Positions 13,516 through 28,500 are shown, counted from the first letter of the stretch. The stretch is 64,000 bases of DNA from Chrysoperla carnea (GCF_905475395.1 NC_058339.1:86748520-86812519), one strand, 5' to 3'. Notes: generated by a model from the letters alone, not told the origin. A program made the numbers and translations.

Positions 13516-15786
13516 TTAAAATATTTGTTCTTGCTTCTACAATTAATTTGTTTTTTGTTGATGATATTTGTAGCCTCCCAATCAGCCAATGGCGTTTATA
13601 TCTTAAATTCTCCATGTTTGATTTTTAATCAACGCAAATAGTTTTAACATTTTTTTAAATTATAGTGAAATTATTGGGGGACATATTTTCGTTGCTTTTC
13701 ACTTAATAATCATAATTACATATACATTGTATTGGAAACAAGCGAATGTGAAGCTGATAATTATACGTCATTCTTTGTTACTAATATGCCATGCCATTAT
13801 TTAGCAGAATTTTTAGATGGATAAGGGTAATGTGGGTAATCATGGACGGGACATTCTATTTTTTTTTTGTATGAACAACAAATATAATTAAAATGTCAAA
13901 ATACTGTAAAATAATTTTTTATTTTAAGTATCCGTCTCATCTAAAAAGAAATTTTTTTTGAAAATAATTCTTTTTGTATAACAAAAAAAAAAATCATTTT
14001 GTAAAATTGGTAAAATATATATTATAATTCACAACATAATTTAATAATTAATAATAAATATATACAAAAAAAAATTTGTTATCTAAATTTTTTTCGATTT
14101 TTTGTTTAGTTAAATATTTAATTTCTATTCTAGTAATGTTTACCAGGAATATGAATTAATTAAATAAAAAATCAACAAATTGCTTTTTTGTACGTTTTAG
14201 CAACCTTATTATACCGTCCTCAGAATCTATCAAATAAAATAACCATTTTTATTGTATTAATTTATCATTTCTGAAGATGCCTTAATAAAGTTGAGGAAAC
14301 GTTTGATGTAAAAACAGTTTATTGATTATTTTATTCAATTTTTTCACATTTCTGATAATGAATATATTTCATTTTTTCGATTTCCAATCAACATTTGCAC
14401 AGAAATTTCTTACTTAAAAATACACATAATACATTGTTCAAATTAGTTTTATTTTTATTATATTTTTTTAAAATTTGATGCGTTAATATTTTGTTTCGAG
14501 AAAGCTTTATTTTTTTTCAAATAAAAATAATAATTTTTGTTTTTAAACTAGCTAAGTACTCTACTAAATTCTAAAATAAATATATACAATTCTAATAGAT
14601 TCAGTTTTATAATTTTTCTTTTATATTATTTATTTTAATATGTATATTATTTTTTTAAATATATCTTTCAAAGCAGTCTTCAATTCTTAATAAGTTTTTT
14701 TTGCAATCGAACAAAAATAAAAAAAAGTGTTGCAATTTTTGTATCGTTTCTTTTTTTTTTTTCAAATTGAATCCGAAATTTTTTTTTATTAAAAATTAGA
14801 TAAAAATAAGCATATTATTAATTTTTATTATCCATGTTTATCATTTCCCGGTATTATTTTCAACATGAGTGTTTTATATTTCAAATATCCCGTAGAATAT
14901 ATTTTTCTTCTCAATTAATTATGCGAACTTCCCCTTATAATCGTAAGTTGTTATATTGGTTTGATTCAATTGGTCAAGAATAATTAAATTTTTTTATTCA
15001 ATAAAATTTAATTCTATAAAATTTCAAAAAATCAAAATCAAACAAAAACTGTTTGCTACAATTATACTTTTTGATTATTCGGGACAAGAGAACCCAATAT
15101 TGATTTCACGAATGATAAAATAACAATTAAAATTAATAAATATTTAATACTTTTGGCACTTTCGTTAGTAATAATCTAAAGTAAATAGCAAAAAAAAAAA
15201 AAAAAATTAAAATAATAAATATAATTAAGTAATCACAGAAATGTTCAAATAATTTTAAAGTTTTTTTTTTCGATTTTTTTTTTCAAAAACATCAATGATA
15301 TGACTTGATTGTGATATTTATTTTTCTCAAAGACGAATAATAATTACAATGAATGCTATAATACTTTAGATAATTATTTTGTTTAAAATAATCTGACTTA
15401 AAAACTAAATTTTTACTATTTACAAAAAAAAAATTAATTATTACGTTTAAGGTAAAATTATTTATATGCAATTAAAATAATCTATTTTTAAAAAAATGCT
15501 AAATATTTTTTGACTGATCAACAGTTTTTTCATAAAAAAATCTGTTGAATTATTTCTATCAAAGAATATTACTTCTAACTGTAAATCGACTCATTTAGAA
15601 CATTCGAGATATAGAAGTATAAAATAAATAGGGGTTGTACTATTATTTTTGGCTATCTCCGAATATTAAGTGTTCGTTTTCATGTAATATTCTTTGATTT
15701 CTATAAGTAGCTAAAAATGTATGCTAACAGAATTTATTTTAGGCAATGTATTAATACAAAACAGCTTTACAAGTTGCCTATATCAT

Positions 15787-15839
15787 AAAATAAAATCTAT
15801 TTATACATAAGAAATTTATATATAAATAGATTTTATTTT
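15787..15839. repeat. perfect 19-bp inverted repeat (hairpin)
   Basis: Arms 15787-15805 and 15821-15839 (AAAATAAAATCTATTTATA and its complement) are separated by 15 nt. It lies downstream of the sog stop, possibly in the 3' UTR. It could be a small MITE core or an RNA hairpin; the AT-only stem makes chance or slippage possible. Confidence 0.6.
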
Positions 15840-16341
15840 GAAGAATGTCTGTCAATAAATTCTATTTATACATTCTATGTCGTTATAAATGAAAGAATTT
15901 GATGAATTAATAAATAAACAGTGACACAGGCTCGACTAGCTGCTAAAACCGAAATACACGGCGAAAATACGCATATTTTAATTAAAAACTCACTCTTCCA
16001 AAGTTCTTTGGTTCATGGTAACATAAACAACAACCAGACACACACGAAAAAAAAAAATTAAAAACGAAATTAATTACAAAAAAACAAAAAAAATGACGAT
16101 TCGATACGCGGAGAATTTTTTTCCCAAATGTCACTTCGATATAATAAAAAAAAAAAAAAACAAAATAAAACAAAAAACGCTGCTTTGCACTCGTTCAATC
16201 TCTCTCGTTCTCAACAAGGATTAGTGTGTAAATAATAAAATAATTATGTTTTATGACGAAGATGATGATCTTGTATGACGATGATATTTCTAGGTAGTTG
16301 TTCTTCTGTTTTTGTTTTCTTCTGTTGTTTTAATAGTTTTT

Positions 16342-16515
16342 TCAACTATGGTTGAAATTACGTGACCGATGTCCATGATGCCTTCTGTTACGTTTACTGC
16401 ATATTTGAGCACAACATTCGTCTAATGGTTCAGAGTATTTAAATATGTCAATGCTACGATTCTGCCGACAAAGTGATCGAGGACATCTTTTTCTTTCACA
16501 TGATGATTTCTTATC
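16342..16515 (-). CDS. sog: sog terminal coding exon: end of VWC4
   Basis: Reads DKKSSCERKRCPRSLC...DECCAQIC, followed by a basic tail (SKRNRRHHGHRSRNFNHS) and TGA. Acceptor aattcag. The basic tail could aid binding to matrix or heparan sulphate (inference). Confidence 0.92.
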   Translation of the reverse strand, partial: DKKSSCERKRCPRSLCRQNRSIDIFKYSEPLDECCAQICSKRNRRHHGHRSRNFNHS

Positions 16516-19500
16516 CTGAATTAAAATCATAAAATATACATTTAGTAAGATGTTTATATGTATGTGTTTGTGTGTAATACGGTAATAAAAACAAAATAAC
16601 ATTCTTTAATGTTATTTCAACAATTTGTGTTATGTCAGCGGCCATTAAACTTAGAATTTATATTGAGATTTCATGTCATATTGGAACTCGACAATTGATT
16701 GTTTATTATTCTTCCAATAAAACAACAAATAGTCAAAAGTTTACTGTGCCAGTTTTCGGATTACGACAAAAATGTTTACTCATCCTTTTTTCAATTATCT
16801 TAAACACTGAAAATGAGCCTTTCCCACTATTATTTTTAGATTAGCTACTCGTTAACAATAATTGTTTTTAAATTTTTAGCAATTCAAAAATATTTTTTCG
16901 AATTTATACCTCGTTAACTTGATGGCGTAATCAAACCATGCTAAAAAAGCGTACAAATGATTTTTGTCGTTAGTGTTGCTAGTGTGTTATTTAGGCTAGG
17001 TAAGGTTAGGTTAGGTTAGGTTAGGTTAGGTTAGGTTAGAGTGGCTGTCCTGGGATGGGACACACTTAGACCATAGAATCCGTTGTGATACCGAAAAAGA
17101 ATTTCCCCTCCAGTATGTTCCTCCCTCCATTGGTACACGCTACGGTAACCCGGCAGCAGGAATGATAGCCGAAAATCTAGATTTTCAGAGAAAATCCCTG
17201 AAAATGCTAGTGTGTTATAAATACAAGAATACAAATCTGAATTTTTCGATTATACGTTTTGAAATATATAGAAAAATTGAAATCTTATTTCTAACATGTG
17301 AAAGTATCTTAACAGCGCATGTACATGGGTTGATTACGTCATCAATTATTTAAATATAATAAAGAGTACCGTCAACTTTATTCCAATTTTTCATTTCATG
17401 GAAATTCGTCACAAAAACTCCGGTTTTTGTCGACAGGCTGCTTTAACTAAGGAGTAAAAATTAAAAAAACTTGTTTGGCAACCACTGATTTAGTTACAGA
17501 TTACCTACTGGAATGTAAAAATGAACAACTTTATTCACATAATAAACTATTAGTTAGTTTTATTATGGACATAAGTGGTCCATCGTGTACATTCGTTTCA
17601 GTATCAAAAATGTGTTTTTAATTATGATTAGAGAAAATTTTTTTAAATTTTATTATAAACAAATGTGAAAACAAAAGGTTTATATACATTTTTTGTTTTA
17701 TTCAAAATGTATTGTCCAAGTACAATTTTCTTAGAATCATTGAGAAGTAACAATGGATTAAATTATTTTGATGGTTTAATTAAAAATTTATTTTGAGAAA
17801 ACCGCCAGTCAATGACATATGACACGAATTTTTTTGCGGGAAAGTTAAGGACCGCTGACATACAACAAAGAAACAAAAAGAAAAATTCTCGATGATGCTT
17901 ACCTTACATCTACAGAATATACATGGTGCTTTACCCACATATAAATTAGGATGCCATTCTTCGCCATTTTCGTACACATCATTGCGTACAATACATCCGC
18001 CTGCAGCTAAAATTTCAGCACGATTTTTCTTCGCAACCATATTTACTTTCATACCTTCATCACGTTGGAATTTATCAATTTGTGGTTCAGAAGGTGGTGG
18101 ATGATTATGTGATTTCGTTTCGGGACATACTTTACAGCATGAGGTTTCATTTAAACGAATTGCTTCGCTTTCGTGGCAATTTAATGGTGGACATGATTGA
18201 CGTTGACAGTTGACACGATAATTGCCTTCTTCACATGTGCATGTAACACAATAATCGAAGCCCATTGGTGGTATGTATGGGTTCCAACTACTTCCTGGTG
18301 GATAATATTTATTTGCCAAATTACAGCCTTGTTTTGTGTCGAAATTATTCTCTTCTGTTGAATCTAGAAAATTAATTTGATTAGTAAATCTTCGATATTA
18401 AGGGTCTTAGAGAAGCTGGTTTTGAAGAAATACTTACTTGCACATATTGGACAGCAGACACCTGGTTCAGTTTTCTTAACCATATTCACCGGGCAGTGTA
18501 ATGCAGGACATTTGTATGTATCACATTTTACTTTGCCAAGATGACAATGGCACATTGTGCAAGGATCATGTTTACTAGTCCATTGTGCGCCTAATTCGTA
18601 AAATTGGGATTCATGATAACATTTTTGTGGTTGTTGAACACCATCCGCAGAGTCCATATTAATTAATGCTGACACATCATTGTTGGAGTCCGAATATAGG
18701 GGAAGACAATTGTATGGAACTTTCACCTGGAATAATAAAAATTCAAGAAGTTATTATAAGTTCTTTCATTATGAAGATGTTAAGGTTGTACGAGTGCCAG
18801 GGCAATTTTGGATAAGAGATAAAAAATATTACCTGTTTTAAAGTTGCATTTAACAAAACTCGATCATTTTCTTCCCGTAAGATTAAATACGAAACACCAG
18901 AATCAATACGCGCCAACTCTGCTTGTGGTACATTCAAAACAAATCCTTCAACTTGATTTCCTTTAAAATCTTCTTCCAATAATCGTTTAGTGACCGGAGC
19001 TCCAGGTGCAATAAATGGTATTTGTTCCAAATACAAATTATACCATTTATTTTTATCTTCAATACCAGAAAATTGTACTTCATAATGCATATTGCAATCG
19101 ATATCAATGGCAAACCAAGCCATACCGACGACATTTTGTGGTATACTAGAATCAACACGTTTCATAAGTAACGGAGCTGATGAATCTCGTGCATCCGCTA
19201 CTGGTTTTGCAATTAAACGTCCTCGAATAACACTATCTACATCTTGTGTCGCAACATTAACTTCAATTTTGCCCGCATATAATGGTTCTAAAACACGTGG
19301 TGCTAATTTTTCAAGGGTGCCATTAGCCCAACCGGATCGTAACGATGGTGTAAGATCTTCTAACTCCATTTTTCGTTTACCACTGACATCGACCAATGTA
19401 ATCAATGAATTATTTTCCAGTGTTAAATCATCGACTTGTACATGATAAACTAATGAACCTTCACGATTTAAATACACCCACGCTAAACCGGTGGTATGTG

Positions 19501-22500
19501 GTGTTGATGCTGTGTCACTAATTGCTGATGTTAATTGTGTTTGAAATAATTCACATGTTGTACGAGTTATGACTGAACCAGTAAGTCTTAGGTCATCTGG
19601 TCGCAACTTATTTGTCACAGATATAACAAGTTTGCCTCTAGTTAATAAACGCAAATCAGATGCAGAAATTATTGAATTAATTTCAAGTACATTCAATTCT
19701 GAAGATGGTTTAGCAATACGTTTTGTTTCTTGCATAATAATTTGTTGCTTTTTCGCTAACATTAATGTTATATTAATTGGTACATCCGCAACATCATCCG
19801 GAGCAAAAACACCGTTAAACACCAAGGTAACACGAATTACGGGTGTTAGTGTTGATGAAATCGAAACAATCGCTGTTGCACCAGCTCCATGCATAAGTTT
19901 TGTATCTGTATCCGGTGCTGGTTCAAGCAAAGAACTAAATAACTCCGTACTCAATGTTGGATATCGTGCAATGCGACCACTTAAAGCCAATTCTTGCTGT
20001 TCCTTGGCACCCCATAGAAGTGTTACAAACATACGATCATCACGTAAGATACGACGATAATCCCGTGCAACACGTCGCCAAACTCCGCATATTTTCCCAG
20101 TCGCATTTTGATATAAACTATTCACAACACCGCCGGGAGCCGATAAAACTTGTTCACGTAATATATTCCCTTCGGAATCAGTGAATTGTAAAAGTCGTGG
20201 ACGTGCTGCTTTATCGGATACATAAAATGAATAGAATAAACTTTTTTTATGGAAAGTGAAACGACCAGTTGCTACAACGTTGTTTAAATTGTTTGGCGTG
20301 TAGTATGGATCATCCGTTCGCAATGGTATCGTTGTACGAGCTGTCATTAATGTTGCAAAGTCTGTAAAGAAAAAAATGAATAAATAATGATTCTAAGTTG
20401 TATTATATATTATTTTTATTATTTTATTTTCTTTGGTTGAATATATCCGTCCGTGATACGTGATACAGAACAGAGGTATCGGGTGGGTCATCCTTTGATT
20501 TATTTTTTGAAATTATACTCTCCAAGTATTATTGGATGTTTGTAATGATTCTGGCTTTTGCGAAATTATTTCAGAGGCGTGCTTTGTTAGCTTTGCTTTC
20601 ATCCGAGTTAGCTGGACATACTGTGTATCGGCAATAATCGAGGTTGTCCGGTAACCATGTTCTTGGGATAATCACCAACTTGTCGCGTGACAAATGATTT
20701 TGCTAATAAGAAAAAATTAAGAGGACGTGGTTTGATCTGAAATTTGCAAAGTATGAGTCCAAGATGTTAGATTTCGAAATAGCTAAGTTTAACGCAATTC
20801 GGGAACCGTTTTGCAAAATTTTCAAATTAGCTGCAGTAGAAAATTTAACTTTTTTTCTTAAAATAAATAATGGAAAGGTGTATTATGTTAAGGATTAATC
20901 AGTTTCAAATAATCAAGGGTAAAGTTTTAAAAGTCGTCAATTGAGAGTCCACCCTATATATGAATTATTTCGTTGCAAAAAAAATAAAAATAAAAAGTTT
21001 ATACGTACGTTTGAAATTTTTTTCATCTTCTGCATCAAACAAATGTGGTGGGTGTACTTGAACTACATCAGGACCTGAAAAAAAGAAAAAAGAAATGACA
21101 TTATAATTTATATAAAATTTTTCTTGCGGTTCTTTTTTTTCATAGAGAAGGTGTTACACGATGCTAATATTGTAGAATATTTCGCTCAATTTTCTAAAAT
21201 GTTTACGGTCATTATTCGTATTAGCAACTCATTTTATTAAGGTTGTTTAAATGTACCGCGAAATAAATCTTTCCTCTACAAAAATTTCAAAATTGCTGAT
21301 GATTTCTTGAAGATTTTCCGGGAAATTTTGTGACTTGAGTTTAAAATTGATTAAAATCAATCTGGGTACCCTGGAATTGCCTTAAGCAGATCAGTTGACA
21401 ATATCTGGATTTCTTTGAATGTAAAAGAACATAGATAACATACGAATGCCATAAAATTAAAAAATTAAAAATGAAGCTACGAGTAACAGACGTTAATCTC
21501 TCTATCCCTATTTTTATAAATGTGAAAGTAAGGATGTTTGTTTGTTTGTTTGTGTGTTTGTTACGCTCTAGCTATAATTTTGAGGTATACTAAAAACAAA
21601 ACTAATTAAACAAATTAAATTTAGTTTATGCCATTTCATATTTCATAAATTAAAGATATCTGTAAAATTGATATACAATTTACTGCCACCTTATACACTC
21701 AATGAATCAAGACTATATAACATACAAAAAAATTGAATTTTGTACATTTTACCAGTGTAAAACAATCCCTACTCCTATTCTGAGTGTTGTAGATGAGGGA
21801 TAAGCGAAAGCAAGAAAGATGGAGGCTATAACGCGATGGTCTTTACTTTTAAGGTCAGCGAAGCGGGCAGGTATCAAGCTAGTATATTTTAATCTGTATC
21901 TTTAATGAAACTTTACAATAATAAAGTTCATGCATTATGAACTCATGAATAAAGCTCATGAATAACATATAGACTATAATTTATAAAGGTACTAGTAGTT
22001 ATCCACTCGCTGCGCTAAACGATTTCGATTTTAAAAGCAAAATAACTCCATGATAAAAAGTAACGTATATTTTGAGTGTTATGGATGGATGGTTAAGTGA
22101 GGGCAAAGGCGATCCAACGAAGCGGGTGGGTAACTGCTAGTATAAAATATTTAAGCTTTTAAAAGTGTTTTTACAATATTACCTACTATCTTGTTAAGTA
22201 AGGCTCTTAATATTTGATCGTGTGTGAGGTGTTTGGAAAGTCATACATTCAATTAATATTTATATAGAGAGCAAGTAAGTTGTACGTGAATGTACTAAGT
22301 AAATAAAACATGTATGTGCACTAAGATATGAGCTGAACGCTTGTTTTTTTGTGCAATACAAAACGTTTCAGAATTCAACCAGTCAGAATTTTGTGTAGCC
22401 AAAATAAACATAACAATATTATAATTAATTTATATATAAAATATTTTCAATTAATTATATCGGTTATTTTGATTTTTTTTTAAATTGTACTAGTTTCCAA

Positions 22501-25500
22501 AATGGTACCAATACAGAGTTGTTGAAAAAGTACATTTAATTAAATTTCAATATTAAACATAAAAATTATATTTACTTAAAGTTTTTATTCATTTTTTGTA
22601 CAATTTTCAACAAATAAATTTATGATTAAGAATGTACAAGCACCAAGGCAGTTTTGGATAAAAGGCTTGAATTTTTGATGATATGATTTCATATATTTCT
22701 CCAAAAATTGTCGGTGCAAATTAAAAAAATGTTTTAAATTAAAATTAAAATCTTATTAAATTATTGAAAACAAAAAAACCCGTTGTGCCTGATTAATTTA
22801 GGATGTATAAGCATGGTAGTTAGACACAAATTAAAAAAATATATAAGTATTTTCAATTTTGATAGCTTGACAATATAAGACGAAAAGTAATAATAAAATT
22901 GTTCGATATCTGGAGTAATTTTCAAAAAGTATTTTCAATTGTCCTGGAACACGTTGTATCACACTCTAGTGTTTTATAAGTGTGAAATAAATATAATACT
23001 TTAACAACATTTATGCATCGATTTGTGGTGGTGAAGACTAGGTACTGGTGTGACTCTATGTATGTTTTGTTATAATGTTCTTTTTTGAAAAGTTGTGAGT
23101 TATTTATACTCATTGCGAGATATCGAGCAGTGTCAGACGGAAGTCTGCCGTTCTGGCTGCGAAATAAACCACGCTTCACGATACAGAGAAACATTTTTAT
23201 TCATCACATTACAAAAAAAAAGTGTCTCTAATTATAAATACACTTTAACTATTTACTAGCTATTTTACAGTGTGGCTCCCTTACTAGAAACTGTTAGAAA
23301 ATTTAGTGATATTAAGCTTTTCGATTTTTATTTTCAGACCAAGCTGGTAGGAGTGAAGCATTTTATGATTTCAGATAATCAAATGGTTTTTGAACGGAGT
23401 AAGATATTACAGTAAATATGGACATACATCTGAGGGTACATTTTCGAAGTAATTTTCAGTATTCGTCACAGTTCATCCGAACATTTTCAATGTAGACTTT
23501 ACATTTTACGTACATGATTAGCAGATACAAAAGTATAACTCAGACTAGCTTGCGCAATATAAGAACATTTTTCCGATTTAATAAGAATAAATATACACAT
23601 TTCTTGATCGATTTTCTTTTCAAAATATTTAAATTTCTTTACCATGACTTTATGAGTAGTTTTTGTGGGAACACACTGTATTTTAGGATATTTATTAAAT
23701 TTGTATTATGCTCTGTATATTTATCGGAAATCCTGTTCAAATTTTATTAATATTATTAATTCTAATTAACAAATATTTTAATTTTTCATGAATATTTTAA
23801 TTAGTTTCACATTTAGCTATCTAAATTAGATATTTTAAGAAGTGGTATTATTTTTTAACTGATTTTTTAGGTGGAAAACATGGAAAAATAAAAAATAGCA
23901 AAATATACTTTTACTACTTGGCATAAAATTGTTTTTTTGTTCTTGTATGGAAACAGTAAAGAAATTCTATTCAAAATGAAACCGGCAAAATAAAAGGTCG
24001 AAAATTCGCTATTTCAATACTAGAAACAATATTAACTTGTACAACCATATATGATGCAAAAAATAAATGAATAAAAGTTAATAAAATAAAAAATTTTTGT
24101 TCTTCATTTTCTAAAACAGTATTGATTTATGACAGAAATAAATTTAATTAATTTATTTTTTATTTTAAATGTTATTTTTTGCAAATTATGTGTGTAATAT
24201 CTTAGATATTATTCATAAAGAATGTAAAAACTGACATATTTTTTTGTTGTAACAAAAATTTCTTTTACTGATTGTAATCTTAAAATTGAATTCATTCCAA
24301 AATGCATGAAACTATGTTGAAAATTTATTAATTTAATTTTCTAAATTAAGTTTCACAAAACATTTTATATGTATTAGCTAGGAAACAAACCTATTACAGA
24401 CTCAAATCTATTAAACATTTTTATTGCAAAAATAATGTGGCGTCTGGTATTGTTTTTAATCATATTTTAATGGCGCTTTTAATTTGCTAAAAATAATTTA
24501 AAAAAATATTTTTAATAAAATTGTTTACATAATAGCAATAAACAAATCTATTTATCAAAAAAAAAAATTAATGATATCATAAAATTTAACATGGACATTA
24601 TGAATTTTTGAAAAAAACCTATTATAAAAAAATAATGGGTTAGACTTACAATTGTTTTACCCACAAGATTGTCAAATATTTTGACAAAAAACAAGTTATT
24701 TGGTGTAATTATTTATGATTTAAACGTATTTTTTAAATAATTTTTTTAAAAAGTTGTTATTTCTGATTTATATGACATATTTATGGGAATTTTACATCAA
24801 ATCGTCTTTGAACATAGTTTTTTTTTTTCAAAAACGTAAATAAATACATAAGTATGTTTTTTATAAATTTGTCTATAAAACAAAATTAACGAAAATTTTT
24901 TTGAAACAAGAGAAAAACTTGACGAAAAATTAAAGAGTATCTTTTATTAATGGAATTTCTTATATTTTCCTGTTTAATTTCGGCAAATACGAAAATTTAT
25001 TTCGGAAAAATCAGAAAAAAATATTTAAATTTATTATAAATTAACTCTGAGTTGTGCAGTCATTTCTAACAAAATTAAATCTTTGTGATAATATACATAT
25101 GCGCATTTATCTATCGCGCATCTAATGATTCCTACGTCATCTTTTAGCGGGTGTTTAAACATACTATACATACCCAATTAGTTTTTAATTTCATATTTTT
25201 AAAGAATGTTACAGATATTATGTAACTAGGTCGATATGATTTTTTTTTAAATAGTTAAAAGTAATAAAAAAAATTTTTACTGTTTTGTAATTATCGCATA
25301 TTACATAAAGTAATTAAACAAAACAAAAGAATTGTTGATGACACGTGAATGACCCATATTATTAGGAATTTGAGTTAATAAAAAAAAAAAATTCGTTGAT
25401 AAAGAGTAATTAAAAAAAGAAACAAAAATAAGCAATATAAAGAAATTCCAATCAGAGTTGAACTTGACTCATTAGAAAAAACAAATAAAGATTATTTACT

Positions 25501-28500
25501 TAACAAAAAAAAAAAATCAACAACCGTACTATATTAATAATTAAATTGCTTGCACGTAAGAAACAATTTCATTCAAATTTATCAAGTAAAACGCTAAGCT
25601 ATATTGGTGTGTAAAAAGAAGTACATGTATACTCTTAATTTGCAAGGCCGACGAGATTATGAGCTCTTGCGAGAACAAATCTGACTAAACAAAAAAAAAA
25701 AATTAAATAAACTTGGTGGCGGCGGGCAGGCAGCAGCGCAGTTAACATATGATGGCGCCTAAGACCCCTGCCGGCCCACTGTCTCGTCTGTGGGGCACAC
25801 ACAAACACCTCTATACGTCGCTTCACTCCTGTGATTTATAATATTGTTTATATAGTATATGTGTATGGGTAGTATATGCAGCGATTTCATGATTGAACAG
25901 TTCAAAAAGCACTAGATTTTAATAATAATAACTAAGTTAGGCTAGGTCGGATGGGTGCTGTTATTTCGAAGAAATTTTGAATTTTCTTTAAGATCATTTC
26001 AGAAGAAATTTAGGTATTTTGGATTTTTCAAGTATAACATTTATCTAATACTACTTATTTTTATGGAATTAATTGTCACCTGGCTTCACCATTACCATTA
26101 GCTACTACTATTATTAAAAATGTGCAATATTCTTTTTTATCAATTTTTTATTACCTAGTTATTAAAGTTCGATAAAATATACAAATTCGATAGAATGATT
26201 AATTATACAAACTAAAAAAATCATTAATGATTTCTTAAAATAGCAAAAAAGTATTTGATATAACGTTAGATTTTTGTATGTTTGAACTAACAGTATTTTA
26301 AACAATATCATCGAAGAAAATCGGTTTAATTGCATGTCGGATTGTAAGCAACCGTATCATCTAGTCTATAAATCGTCAGTTGGTTGGTTGATGTGTGTGG
26401 TAGGTATAAAACCTCGCGTATTGTTATAAAAAAAACGAACAAAACAACAAAAAAACCTTATAATAATAATGATCTGATAACCATCAGTTGCTCTTTTATT
26501 AAAATTTATCCGTTGAAAACTCGTTCCATATAATCATCGGATCATACCCACAAGTAGAAGAGTATTCGTCATTCTGATCAATACGCGTAAGAAATTTTTA
26601 CTCTGGTTCAGTGCGAGTAACATTGCATTACTTATGGAATTTTTTTTATTGTTCTATCCAAATCAGGTGTAAGTTTGTTGTTTTTGATCTTGTTCTTAAT
26701 AGAGTACTTATACAAGTTAAAATTTATGTCGAAATATACTTAAATATTCTTATTTTAAGTCATAAAAGCATTAAAATTAAAATTCGTAATTTTTAATCTA
26801 TATGTCACGTGATCGTAAACACAAGCTGCGCTGATATGACATCATTTAGGCAAAAATAATATGCAGTAATTACTAATTTGTTGATGGCTTTCATAGTAAT
26901 TGTAGGTTATGTTACCATCAACTTTATACATATAATAATTACATACACGACTGGTGTTTTTACCAATATTACGTCACCAAAATTACTGACATTTAATTGT
27001 ATAGCAAGAAAGCGTGTTTATTTTGGCGAAATATATTTTTTTGTGACTATTTATTTGGAAAATCAACATTTTGAGAACTTTTTCAAAACTAGTAGAATAC
27101 TATATTAACCCTGTTACTTAAGTCAGAGGAAATTATCTGTTAGTTAAAATTTTGGAAGCTTTACTTGCTAAATTTTTGAAAATCGTTGTAATTTTTGAAT
27201 CTACTATCACAGATGCAAATGGTAAGTGTAAAAAAAGACTTAATTGGTGGAGGGGCTGGGAAGTATATATTTTTAACAAGAAACATGCCTTTCAAGCAAA
27301 TGAAAGACTGGAAAGTAAACTCTGCCTTTTAATTAGTGAATTTTATTAGAATACTGAACCCTTAACGATTTAATAGATATTTCAGCTTGATCGGTTTTAT
27401 TTATATTTATAGAAATTGAGGACAAATATTTTACATACAAAAGTTTTTTTTTTTTTTAATAATAATATTATTTCCGGATTAATTTGTTTATAGGAAGACT
27501 CAAATCATATTAAGGCACTTATGTGGTCTACTCTTCTTGTTATGTCTTATTTATCATAATATTTTGTGGAATCATGAAATATTCATGAAGTATCATATTA
27601 TAAAACAACAATGTTAAATGTACGTTGACCAAAACCGTCTCATCTGCAAGGAACGTCTCACGATTATGCTTCTGAATTGGAAAGGATTGGAAAGAAAGCA
27701 ACATTCGATTTTTTTTTAAACAGCCACAATTTTGTACCCTCTACTATGTTTACCGATTGATTTCTATGATAGAAAACCGATCCTTACCCCGAGAAATGGG
27801 TCTGGACTCCAATCCAATTCTTATTAACGTTTCTTATTTCGAAGCAGAAATAAGGACAAAGTATAAAATTGTCAGAAATTTCAAAAATTTCAAGTACCAA
27901 AAAGGATATTGTTAACTTTTCAACGAGTTTTTGATAGCATCATGAAATATTCATGAAGTATTTGTTTATACACAAAATGTTTATACAATTTTTTTTTGTA
28001 TATAAGGAATCTCCGATTTCATCGCGCACACAAAAATTGAAAATTGTTTATAAATTATTATTTTTTATTTGTCTTATTTTAAAAATAAAATAATATATAT
28101 ATAAATGTTGTTTATATTATTTGTTAAAAGATTATAAACCACTGTAGTAATGTAAGTGAGAAGGCTTTAGATAATTATTTATAATAGTGTATTTAGATAT
28201 GACACAACTTAATATTATAGGCGCCATCTGACGTTTTAAAACAATAAAAATCTGTTACATTGGAGATTTGTGTTTTTTAAACGGTTTTAAGAATGAACAA
28301 AAAAAAATTATATAAACGTTTTTAGTTGAAATTAAATTTAAACAAAAGATTTTTAAGAAAATGGTAGTGTTTATAGTAGGAAATTTCCAATTTTATTTTA
28401 TAGATCTTGATGAAAAATCTGAATTAGTATATAATTTGAATTTTATTCAACGTGCAATTTGCTGGAAAATAATTTTCATTAAACTTTTATAGCCATAATT

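Larger units (their letters stand above)
12542..16341. other. convergent intergenic region / 3' UTRs
   Basis: Lies between the stop codons of the aminotransferase (+) and sog (-). It is extremely AT-rich, with many A and T runs. It contains a TTAA-flanked MITE (13253-13515) and a perfect short hairpin (15787-15839). Parts of it must be the two 3' UTRs. No further coding region is supported; the 15982-16173 ORF is low-complexity. Confidence 0.6.

Noticed and set aside
17006..17035. (TTAGG)6 read as an interstitial telomere or chromosome fusion scar
   Set aside because: The pentamers follow a body block also found next to AACCT tails at two other sites, so they are better explained as a SINE tail.
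18934..20184. ORFs on both strands overlapping the CHRD exon
   Set aside because: They are shadow frames of the long sog exon, whose own frame carries the recognisable repeats.
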